From Anaerolineales bacterium (lineage in GTDB: Bacteria; Chloroflexota; Anaerolineae; 4572-78; J111), in NCBI GenBank assembly GCA_015075405.1, contig JABTUK010000003.1, positions 186,001-250,000 of the forward strand: a DNA stretch of 64,000 nt, in the 5' to 3' direction. The notes under the pieces are model-generated. The model saw nothing but the letters and a program-made list of their open reading frames with translations, did not search any database and had not been told where the DNA came from. Position numbers and translations under genes: made by a program. Each line of letters starts with the position of its first letter. The stretch's first letter is position 1. Shown in pieces: positions 51,261-58,870 of this stretch.

Positions 51261-51278
51261 TGTTTATTTCCCACGAGA

Positions 51279-53282
51279 TTAAGGAACGGCCCCTTTTAAG
51301 ATGATCGGTAAATATTCCTTTTCCACATGCTCAAGCACAAAGGCGGTAATATTAACAGGTACGCTATCATTGCAAGCGGCAGGGTTAGAGCCGGTAATCG
51401 TAAAAGTAAGCTGGCCCGTGTAAGTGCCTAACCCGCCCGGTTTGGTGATGGTTAAAACGACGGTGCGATCATCCGTCCCTGAGGTGGGGGAGACGGTCAT
51501 CCAGTTTTGACCATTAGCAGTGCTGACGGTTGCTTGCCATTGCAAAGTGCCACCTCCCTCATTTGTCACATACAAGTTGGCTATATGGGTTTGGCTGGGT
51601 GAGTCTAACTCAAAGAAGGTAGCGTAGCCCTGGGTCACATTACTGATGGATAAGAAGGGAAGTACTTTCAATTTTGTATAGGTGGTTTTCCATGAGCTTT
51701 CATCACCGTCTGGCCCAAGCTGGCCCCGAACTTGAAATTGATACTCATGCCGGTCGGTATTGCAATAAACACTCTCATAGACGCTGGTAAATTGAACATT
51801 GTTAAGTTCTTCGGTCCAGCCAATGGCATTCCAGGGAGTGGCGCTATGGAACACCCGACTGCGATACCTGAAATCAAAGTAATTCGCGCCGTTTACAGGA
51901 GTCCAACTAAAGCCAAATCTTTGCCCATACTTGCGCCAAACCTCAGTGGTAAACACCGCCGGGGGATGATTGATGTTGACTTCGGGTTCGCCGCCCATGC
52001 CGCCCGGATCAACCACAACTTCTATGTCCTGAGTGGGCCAATGGTTAGTGCCTTGCAACCCGCTCAACCAGCGCCCATCAATTTGAACATCCAGGCGCAA
52101 TTTATAGTTACCGGGCGGCGTCCCATTCGGAATTTTCAGACTCACATTGGATATCCAGGCATAATTGCCGCGAGTTAAAGCACCGCTATTAGCCTGGCAT
52201 AGACCGTATTTCTGGATAGCAAAAGCCACAGCACTGCTATTGCTGGCATTATACAGATGATAACTCAAATAGGTGCGATGCCCCGCTTGAGGGCAGCTTC
52301 CACCTGGGTACACGGGGATGACCGGCCAATCAGAATTGCCGCTGTTTTGAAAATAAACTTCCAAATCGGTGATCGACTCCCCCGGACGCATATGCAGGGT
52401 GCCTGGCAGTCCCGGCACTTCCAGGATGTTGAAGCGATAATCATCCGGCGGGTCAGGGCTGAGGCCGATGAAGTTAATGCCGGTGTAGTAGTGAGCCAAA
52501 ATTTGTTGAGCCGTGTCCCAGCGGACGGTCCACTCTGCTCCTTGCCCCGGATATTCACCGGTTCGCCCCGCACCCCATCGTCCGGCTGCTTTTTGGCCCA
52601 TTCCACCGTTGGAAGTGCCCACATCATGCCCTTCTGCCCGACTAATAGGGTCGTATATAGATTTAAGGTAAGACTGACTGCGCCCCGTAGTCCACATATC
52701 ATTATCTTGTCCAAAAAATGCGGCAATAGGATCGGTAATATTCGGTAGGCTAAGATAAACCTGCCCCGCTACCGCCTGATCTACCACTGTTTTGCCTGCC
52801 GCAGAGAGTACATGATAGCGGTAGGGAATATACACCTGACGCTCGGTGGAGTTGTTTAATGTGCCATAGGTGTTGATCTGATTATAGGCATAAGTACGAG
52901 CGGCGATAGCTTGGGCCCGGACCGATGAGGCAGCGTGACCTGGGTCCATTTCTTGGGGCACGACATTGAGGAGATAGCCTTGTTGAACGCTATTCTGGGT
53001 ATGATTTTCTATTCCAATGGTAATGGTATTGGAGGTGAAAGGATATCTATAACTATCATTGTTAGGAACAAAAGTGCAACCATATCGGTTGTCATTTGTC
53101 TGGCATCGTGGTCTACCCAGTGCTACTGATCCATTAGTATTCAAAACATACATCTCCAATGTCACCTGGGTAGGCGGAGTATAGTGTAGTGGTGAAAAAG
53201 CTATTGTTCCCTTTGTTATTAGAGTTGATAAGATTATAGAGAAACAAATGGCGAAGATTAGTCTAAACTGGTTCTTTATCAT
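51279..53282 (-). CDS. Secreted SpoIID/LytB-domain protein
   Basis: A 667-residue exported protein. After a signal peptide (FAICFSIILSTLITKGTIAF) comes a SpoIID-like domain (about 85-280): GYLLNVVPQEM, SVRAQAIAARTYAYNQI and DPISRAEGHDVG...WGAGRTGEYPGQGAEW. SpoIID enzymes cleave glycan strands of peptidoglycan lacking stem peptides. Following modules are Ig-like (TDLEVYFQNSGNSDWPVI) and BACON-like (VSPTSGTDDRTVVLTI). The C terminus ends EKEYLPIILKGAVP. It lies 18 nt upstream of the repeat protein and is probably co-transcribed with it. Confidence 0.88.
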   Translation of the reverse strand: MIKNQFRLIFAICFSIILSTLITKGTIAFSPLHYTPPTQVTLEMYVLNTNGSVALGRPRCQTNDNRYGCTFVPNNDSYRYPFTSNTITIGIENHTQNSVQQGYLLNVVPQEMDPGHAASSVRAQAIAARTYAYNQINTYGTLNNSTERQVYIPYRYHVLSAAGKTVVDQAVAGQVYLSLPNITDPIAAFFGQDNDMWTTGRSQSYLKSIYDPISRAEGHDVGTSNGGMGQKAAGRWGAGRTGEYPGQGAEWTVRWDTAQQILAHYYTGINFIGLSPDPPDDYRFNILEVPGLPGTLHMRPGESITDLEVYFQNSGNSDWPVIPVYPGGSCPQAGHRTYLSYHLYNASNSSAVAFAIQKYGLCQANSGALTRGNYAWISNVSLKIPNGTPPGNYKLRLDVQIDGRWLSGLQGTNHWPTQDIEVVVDPGGMGGEPEVNINHPPAVFTTEVWRKYGQRFGFSWTPVNGANYFDFRYRSRVFHSATPWNAIGWTEELNNVQFTSVYESVYCNTDRHEYQFQVRGQLGPDGDESSWKTTYTKLKVLPFLSISNVTQGYATFFELDSPSQTHIANLYVTNEGGGTLQWQATVSTANGQNWMTVSPTSGTDDRTVVLTITKPGGLGTYTGQLTFTITGSNPAACNDSVPVNITAFVLEHVEKEYLPIILKGAVP

Positions 53283-53304
53283 TTTATAGTTCTCAATTTA
53301 GAAT

Positions 53305-54651
53305 TTATTGAAGTGAAACCTCAATTTTGTATAGCGCAACACCGAGGTCGTTAGCATACTTAACTAAAACTGTTTGACCGTCTGTTGACCAACTTAATCC
53401 ACCCCCAAAGTTACTACCTAATCCTTCAATAGGAACGGGCACAGGTAAGATGTTTGAAGGCGTTGATAAATCAGTGATATATAGGGCATTGACATCCATG
53501 CCATCCTTTTGATCAATAACAGCCTCAAATAAAAGGTGCTTGCTGTCAGGGGCCCAGGCTATATCAGTAATGTAAGGGAAAGCATCATCTATTTTATGTA
53601 ATATTCCGGTAGGCCATTCCAGGATATATAGATCACTGAAAGAGATGGAAGGAGGACCCTGGGTTACAATTAGAGCTAACTTTTGTCCATCAGGACTCCA
53701 TTTAACTTCCATAGCCCACAAAGGGGTAGGGGCGCTACCGCCTAAATTTATTACCTGTATCTCGCCTGTTTTTATATTGACAAGCTGAAACCCTTCAATA
53801 TTGTAATAAGCAACCCAATCATTGTTGGGCTGTACCGCAACGCGGTGAAATGTTCCCGGTGGCCCTGGTTTTGATGGGTGAGGTAAATTACTAAGAACAG
53901 CAGGAAGTGCTGCAACCTGCTTGTTTGGTAAAACACCCCTCATAGCCTTATCATTCTTACTGTAGGTGGCTATGCCTTTTTCCTCCCCTAATGGGATTAA
54001 GGGAGGTTCAGCATCGGGTAGAAGTATTTCGGTTTTAGCTCCCTCTTTTCCCAGGAACAATTTCCCTTGACCAGCCTCCCAAGCAAAGTAAGCTACCCCT
54101 TGTGCTTCAGACAACCAAACTGGCTGTTCGCCAATACCACCTGGATCTTTGACGGTGGCAAAGAGTCTGACCATACCAGTTAAGATATTAACCGTTTCTA
54201 AGGTGTACGCGCCTCTTAAAAGTACTTCTTCTGATCTATCAGGCAACCACTGGATAATATCAAATCCATCGGGACGACGTGTATTTGGCACTTCCTGCGG
54301 TGGCTTAAACACAAAGCCCATAATCGGCTTATCCGACAGCGGCTCAAAGGTGGGTGTTGGGCTAGGACTGGCAGCCGGGGTGGGGGTGGGAAAGGTGGTG
54401 ATAATGACCGGGATCACTTCCGACGTAGCCGTTGGGCTGATCGTGGCAGCTACAACAGGCGTGGGCGTCTCCTTGGCGGCCTGGAAGGCCGGTGCCGGGG
54501 TTGTGACCGGTGCGCCTTGTTTTGTGGGCGATTGAACCCCTCTCTGGCTAAAAAACAACGCTAAGATCAACCCCAAAACCAGCAGCCCTAAGAGGGTCAA
54601 GATATGGCTAAAAAAGTTTTTGAGTTTCTTTATCAGGGTCTGTTTCATCAA
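53305..54651 (-). CDS. Membrane-anchored beta-propeller protein
   Basis: The 448-residue protein has an N-terminal membrane helix (LLGLLVLGLILALFFSQ), a long Pro/Thr linker and a propeller with WLPDRSEEVLLR, VKWSPDGQKLALIV, IAWAPDSKHLLFEA and LSWSTDGQTVLVKY blades. It is related in design to the protein at 45461. No catalytic site is seen. It probably belongs to the same transcription unit as its neighbours, with gaps of about 7-22 nt. Confidence 0.82.
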   Translation of the reverse strand: MMKQTLIKKLKNFFSHILTLLGLLVLGLILALFFSQRGVQSPTKQGAPVTTPAPAFQAAKETPTPVVAATISPTATSEVIPVIITTFPTPTPAASPSPTPTFEPLSDKPIMGFVFKPPQEVPNTRRPDGFDIIQWLPDRSEEVLLRGAYTLETVNILTGMVRLFATVKDPGGIGEQPVWLSEAQGVAYFAWEAGQGKLFLGKEGAKTEILLPDAEPPLIPLGEEKGIATYSKNDKAMRGVLPNKQVAALPAVLSNLPHPSKPGPPGTFHRVAVQPNNDWVAYYNIEGFQLVNIKTGEIQVINLGGSAPTPLWAMEVKWSPDGQKLALIVTQGPPSISFSDLYILEWPTGILHKIDDAFPYITDIAWAPDSKHLLFEAVIDQKDGMDVNALYITDLSTPSNILPVPVPIEGLGSNFGGGLSWSTDGQTVLVKYANDLGVALYKIEVSLQ

Positions 54652-54658
54652 TTTGCTC

Positions 54659-56185
54659 CTACTTTTTCAAAATGAGCGGCAAAACCATCCGCCGCGTTTC
54701 GCCCAACACCGTCCACAGGGTAGGCCAATGATCCGGGTTGGCCGCAATGGTATTGCTGAGCGGGTCAACCACACTGCTGGGTTCTTTAAGCCACTGTTGG
54801 CCGTTCCAATAGTACAGCGCAATGGTGTCTTCAATGGCCGGCCCTTTTTCGGCATCGGTATACCGTATCAAGAAAGCAAAAGTTTGGCCGGGGGCGAGTT
54901 GGGCCGGTTGGCCGGTAGCGGCAGAAACGGCGCTGACTTCAAAGGTGTGGCCCAGCCCTACCCGTTCTCCCACTGCTTGATCTTGCCAGAGATGGCGATA
55001 GGTCAGCGTGACCGTCTCGGTAAACGCGCCATTGGGAAAGATGAGATGGGTATCTTCTCCGGCTGATAGTAAGACGCCGCCGCGGGGGCGGATAGTGCCG
55101 CTTATCTTATGCCGTATAAGCCGCAAAATAAGGAGGCCATCCTCCCGACCGGCTACATAGACATAATTGTTTTGCACAGCCAACTCGTCAGCCCAGGGGT
55201 GAAGATTATTATTGTAAAGACCAACCTCAACAGGCTGATTAGAACGCGAGACATCCACGATATACAAATCACCCCCGGTCAAAATATAGGCATAATTTCC
55301 TTGCACTGTTACATGCTGTGCGCCGCTTAGATTCAGATAGCCCAGCAGCTTTGGGTGAGTAGGTTTTGACACATCAATTATGGAGAGACCATTCTCCACC
55401 AATCCGTCATCGGCCAAGTAAACCGTCTGACCTTTTAGGGCTACATCATTACTCCACCCTGCCAGCCCTGGATGGGAACCCACCTCAAAGGGGTTACTGG
55501 GGTTGGAGGTATCAAGCAAGCGCAAGCCACTCGCACCTGCGATATAGGTCATATTTCCCGCCACCGCCACGCCAAAAGTGCGCTCTTCAGGGTAGTACCA
55601 GCCAACCTCCCTCGGAGCGGCGAAGTTAGAGAGGTCAACAAGACGCAGTCCTTTAAAGAAATCAGTCAGATAGGCTATATTTCCGACGACAGCCACATCG
55701 GTTATACCGTCCAAATAACTGTCATGGTAAGAACCCAATTCAGTAGGAGCAGTTTGATTAGAAATATCAACAAAATACAACCAGTTTCCTCCGGCAGCAT
55801 AAGCAATATCTTCAACTACCGCCACCTTACCTATACCCCCCAGGTTAGCAAAACCGACTTCTTGAGGGAAGGCCGGATTAGCTATATCTATCAAGCGCAG
55901 GCCATCATAAGCCCCGACGTAAGCTATATTTCCAGCCACCGTTACATCTGAAACCCCCCAGGAATTGTGAACCGTTCCCCCTATTTGACCGGCCAATTCA
56001 ATGGTTGGCGGCGGCAAGCGAGTGGCTGAGAGATTATTTTCTATTTCTCTATCCGGTTCTTGGGCTAAAACGCTGTATCCGCCCCAGATTAGCCCTAAAC
56101 CGGCTAAAAGGATCAGTCTACAGAGACGTAAGAGGCTCAATGTCATCACACATCTATTCCAGCAACAGTCTTTTGAAGTTGGCAT
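54659..56185 (-). CDS. Secreted LVIVD-repeat protein
   Basis: The product of about 508 residues has a signal peptide (LCRLILLAGLGLIWGGYSVL) and at least six LVIVD-type repeats of about 45 residues, e.g. VAGNIAYVGAYDGLRLIDIA, VEDIAYAAGGNWLYFVDIS, VVGNIAYLTDFFKGLRLVDL and VQGNYAYILTGGDLYIVDVS, which form a propeller. A beta-sandwich-like segment follows, and the chain ends RRMVLPLILKK, the C-terminal motif shared with two other secreted proteins here. Start ATG is uncertain (56185, 56188 or 56146). A palindromic GTGACA-AA-TGTCAC lies just upstream. Confidence 0.85.
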   Translation of the reverse strand: MPTSKDCCWNRCVMTLSLLRLCRLILLAGLGLIWGGYSVLAQEPDREIENNLSATRLPPPTIELAGQIGGTVHNSWGVSDVTVAGNIAYVGAYDGLRLIDIANPAFPQEVGFANLGGIGKVAVVEDIAYAAGGNWLYFVDISNQTAPTELGSYHDSYLDGITDVAVVGNIAYLTDFFKGLRLVDLSNFAAPREVGWYYPEERTFGVAVAGNMTYIAGASGLRLLDTSNPSNPFEVGSHPGLAGWSNDVALKGQTVYLADDGLVENGLSIIDVSKPTHPKLLGYLNLSGAQHVTVQGNYAYILTGGDLYIVDVSRSNQPVEVGLYNNNLHPWADELAVQNNYVYVAGREDGLLILRLIRHKISGTIRPRGGVLLSAGEDTHLIFPNGAFTETVTLTYRHLWQDQAVGERVGLGHTFEVSAVSAATGQPAQLAPGQTFAFLIRYTDAEKGPAIEDTIALYYWNGQQWLKEPSSVVDPLSNTIAANPDHWPTLWTVLGETRRMVLPLILKK

Positions 56186-56219
56186 CATTATTCTAAAGCG
56201 AGGTGATACTTTCACGCTA

Positions 56220-56233
56220 GTGACAAATGTCAC
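56220..56233. promoter_or_regulatory. CRP/FNR-like palindrome GTGACAAATGTCAC
   Basis: Perfect GTGACA/TGTCAC arms with an AA centre. It is 13/14 identical, in inverted sense, to the site at 35741-35754 and lies about 35 nt upstream of the LVIVD gene start. Confidence 0.5.
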
Positions 56234-56420
56234 AATCTCTCTTGGAGTTTGGTTAGAAATTATAGGGATTTGGTTAGAATTGTGCCTTAAAAAAAGCAGG
56301 GAGACAACAAACGGAGGTATTTCAATCAGGCGCGAGTCTGGCTTTTGGTTCAAACTTTGAAGAATTAATAAACTAAAAAAGCCAACCCAACGGTCGGCTC
56401 TTCTTTTGATCCACCTGAAA

Positions 56421-56452
56421 ATTATCTGTGTCTATTTGTGTGTATCTGTGGA
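56421..56452. repeat. ATCTGTG tandem array, single arm
   Basis: ATCTGTG, TCTATTTGTGTG, ATCTGTG lies just downstream of the sigma factor stop and resembles the words at 19400 and 20111. Confidence 0.6.
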
Positions 56453-56455
56453 CCC

Positions 56456-57616
56456 TTACTCCAAAAAATCCCGCAATCTGCGGCTGCGGCGGGGATGGCG
56501 CAGTTTGCTCAACGCTTTAGCCTCGATCTGGCGGATACGCTCGCGGGTAACGCCAAATTTCTGGCCGACTTCTTCCAGGGTATAGGCCCGGCCATCTTGC
56601 AAGCCAAAACGCAGTTGCAGCACCCGGCACTCGCGGGCGCTGAGCGAGGAAAGCACATCGTTGACCCGCTCGCACAATAGCTTGCGAATGGCCGAGTCAT
56701 TGGGCAGCAAATGGTTCTCATCCTCGATAAAATCGCCCAGGGTGCTGTCCATATCCTCGCCCACTTCCATTTCCAGGGAGAGGGGATACTGGGCCGCCTG
56801 GCGAATCCGTTCCAGCAGGCGCACGCTAATGCCCATTTCAAACGCAATTTCCTCTTCGGTCGGCTCATGGCCGTTTTTCTGCACCAACTCGCGGGAGACA
56901 CGGGAGAGCTGGGTAATGCGCTCGCCCATATGGACCGGCACTCGGATGGTCCGGCCCTGGTCGGATAGGGCGCGGCTGACCGCCTGGCGAATCCACCAGG
57001 TGGCATAGGTGCTGAACTTAAAACCGCGTTGGTACTCAAACTTCTCCACCGCCCGGATCAGGCCAATATTGCCCTCCTGGATCAAATCCATAAAAGAGAC
57101 GCCGTGGCCGATGTACTTCTTGGCAATGCTGACTACCAGCCGAAAATTGGCTTCGATCAGTTTGCGCCGGGCCTCCTTGCCGCGCCGAACCTCGCTGCGC
57201 AGCCGCTCGCGGGAGTAGCCATTAGCCTGGCTGTGCGCTTGCGCCAGCCGGACCAGCGCCTTTTTGCCTCGTTCGATGGCTTTGGCCAGGTGGACTTCTT
57301 CTTCGGCGCTTAAAAGCGGAATGCGGCTGATTTCCTTTAGATACAGGGCGATGGAGTCGTCTACATCAAAATCCGTATCTGTGTCATCAGCCGCATAAAA
57401 TAATAAATCCTCAGGCTCTTCTATTTTGTCGTCGGGGTCTAGGGGGGGACTATCGTCTTCCAGGGTAAAATAAAAAGTCTCTGCCTGGTCGGGATCATCT
57501 TTGCCGGTATACCCGTCAAAAAAATGACCCTGATCTAAAAAATCCTGGTCTTCGTGCTGATAAAGTTGACCAAACCGTCCTGGGGAACTGGTGTAAGAAG
57601 CATGATTTGGAAACAT
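56456..57616 (-). CDS. RNA polymerase sigma-70 family factor (RpoD/SigA-like)
   Basis: The 386-residue sigma factor has region 1.2 (DDSIALYLKEISRIPLLSAE), region 2 (LIEANFRLVVSIAKKYIGHG, LIQEGNIGLIRAVEKFEYQR, FSTYATWWIRQAVSRAL), region 3 (PVHMGERITQLSRVSRELVQ) and region 4 (RLQLRFGL-like VLQLRFGLQDGRAYTLEEVG, VTRERIRQIEAKALSKLRHP). Full group 1/2 organisation suggests a housekeeping or close paralogous factor; the acidic N terminus is not a typical region 1.1. I chose the ATG at 57616, preceded by AGGAGG. The long leader holds a large inverted repeat. Confidence 0.95.
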   Translation of the reverse strand: MFPNHASYTSSPGRFGQLYQHEDQDFLDQGHFFDGYTGKDDPDQAETFYFTLEDDSPPLDPDDKIEEPEDLLFYAADDTDTDFDVDDSIALYLKEISRIPLLSAEEEVHLAKAIERGKKALVRLAQAHSQANGYSRERLRSEVRRGKEARRKLIEANFRLVVSIAKKYIGHGVSFMDLIQEGNIGLIRAVEKFEYQRGFKFSTYATWWIRQAVSRALSDQGRTIRVPVHMGERITQLSRVSRELVQKNGHEPTEEEIAFEMGISVRLLERIRQAAQYPLSLEMEVGEDMDSTLGDFIEDENHLLPNDSAIRKLLCERVNDVLSSLSARECRVLQLRFGLQDGRAYTLEEVGQKFGVTRERIRQIEAKALSKLRHPRRSRRLRDFLE

Positions 57617-57695
57617 GGTGAACACCTTCCTCCTAATACTTGAAGACTTTTGACCCAGTCTGACCACATTCGTTGTGGCGCTTCATGTGAACCGA

Positions 57696-57850
57696 TTTTA
57701 AAACCGCCCCTCAACAGAGTCTAAACCCCAACATTTACCAAAAATTATTTAATTTCTAAAAACAGTGGGGTTGAATAACGTTCCACTCAAAATGGCATGT
57801 GGCAGCGCATCGGTACTACGTTTTAGACTCGGTAAGGGGTTGTTTTTAAA
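57696..57850. promoter_or_regulatory. Long-range inverted repeat in the sigma factor leader
   Basis: About 32 nt at 57696-57727 (AAAACCGCCCCTCAACAGAG...) pair at roughly 80% with 57819-57850 (...GACTCGGTAAGGGGTTGTTT), enclosing 90 nt. Located between the candidate promoter and the sigma factor ATG, it could fold the leader RNA. Confidence 0.5.
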
Positions 57851-57896
57851 GAGCAGCATTTTACCCAACATGGACGAATACAATAATATGTCAAGT

Positions 57897-57925
57897 AGTA
57901 TAGCATACTTTATCCTCAGATGCAA
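57897..57925 (-). promoter_or_regulatory. Candidate sigma factor promoter
   Basis: On the minus strand TTGCAT and TATACT are separated by 17 nt. The -10 is good; the -35 is weak. The remainder of 57926-58125 shows no gene. Confidence 0.4.
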
Positions 57926-58125
57926 TAGGCATTAGGCCAAGTTAAGATTAAAAATACCATCATTTAACCAAATTTAGCGGTCAAATTTGGTTAAAAAGAG
58001 CGTTATGTGACTTTAGGGCAAGCAACTGGGGGCACATTGCACATAAGATTGGTAAATGGTATAATTTTTTGGTGTAATTTTGTTTTTATGACAATTTTGA
58101 CGGTGGCCCTGTCTAGTTGGTGAAA

Positions 58126-58491
58126 ATGGTAAAAACCCTTGTTGTAGACGATGACCCTATGACCTGCAGTTTGCTGGAAACAATTCTGCAAATGGAAAAT
58201 TATCAAACGGCCTCGGCAACGGGTTTTGATGATATTATTGTGCTTTTGGATAAAGAACAGCCCCATATTCTAATTCTGGATTTTCATCTGGCGGCCAGTG
58301 AAACCCTGGAGCAAGTCCCTCTCATTCGGGCTAACCCTACCTGGCAGCATCTGCCGGTGGTGATGACCTCGGCTATAGACCGCCGGCAGGACTGCCTGGC
58401 GGCCGGCGCCGATGAGTTCATCCTCAAGCCGTTTAATTGGCAGGACATGCTTAAAACCGTCAACAAGATTCGAGATAATCTGAAAATTTGA
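58126..58491 (+). CDS. Single-domain response regulator
   Basis: The 121-residue protein is a lone receiver domain: MVKTLVVDDDPMTCSLLETI, phospho-acceptor aspartate in HILILDFHLAAS, the switch threonine in VVMTSAID and FILKPFN with the conserved lysine. With no output domain it probably works through protein contacts, for example with the hybrid kinase or a relay. Earlier GTG and TTG codons are in frame, but the ATG gives the usual N terminus. Confidence 0.88.
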   Translation: MVKTLVVDDDPMTCSLLETILQMENYQTASATGFDDIIVLLDKEQPHILILDFHLAASETLEQVPLIRANPTWQHLPVVMTSAIDRRQDCLAAGADEFILKPFNWQDMLKTVNKIRDNLKI

Positions 58492-58497
58492 GGAGGT

Positions 58498-58532
58498 GAA
58501 ACCGCATCATTTAATCATTAATGAGGGGTTTC
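58498..58532 (+). terminator. Hairpin after the receiver gene
   Basis: GAAACC pairs with GGTTTC and inner CATT with AATG. It lies 7 nt after the stop, but no clear T-run follows. Confidence 0.45.
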
Positions 58533-58673
58533 GTTGGGGACCTATTTGAGGCGTTAGCGGACAACCCATTTAAGGTAAAAAACAAAGTATTTTCGCGCAG
58601 CGTTTTTTACTGTTATTATTGTTAGTCCTGGGCCGATCACCAAAAAATTCATAATTCTATCCATCCTATTTTC

Positions 58674-58865
58674 GTGCCCCGCGAAGCGCGCGATTATTTA
58701 CCGATGTTGCCGCGTTTTCTTATTTTTTGGGCCGAGATATTTTTTATCACCTGGGAAGATTTTTTGCTGGTGAGACCCCTGGATGAACCGCCTATTCGCC
58801 CGCTGCCCCGAAACCCTCGTTTTTTAACTTTCCTATCAGATTACTTCATGACAAGACGAGGTTAA
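58674..58865 (+). CDS. Small protein upstream of the PHP gene
   Basis: A 63-codon GTG-start frame ends 5 nt before the PHP-AlbA_2 start. The product, VPREARDYLPMLPRFLIFWA followed by EIFFITWEDFLLV and a proline-rich middle, is amphipathic and hydrophobic without a clear membrane helix. Tight spacing and a codon pattern like its neighbour argue for a real small gene, but there is no strong ribosome-binding site and I do not know the family. Confidence 0.45.
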   Translation: MPREARDYLPMLPRFLIFWAEIFFITWEDFLLVRPLDEPPIRPLPRNPRFLTFLSDYFMTRRG

Positions 58866-58870
58866 CTATC

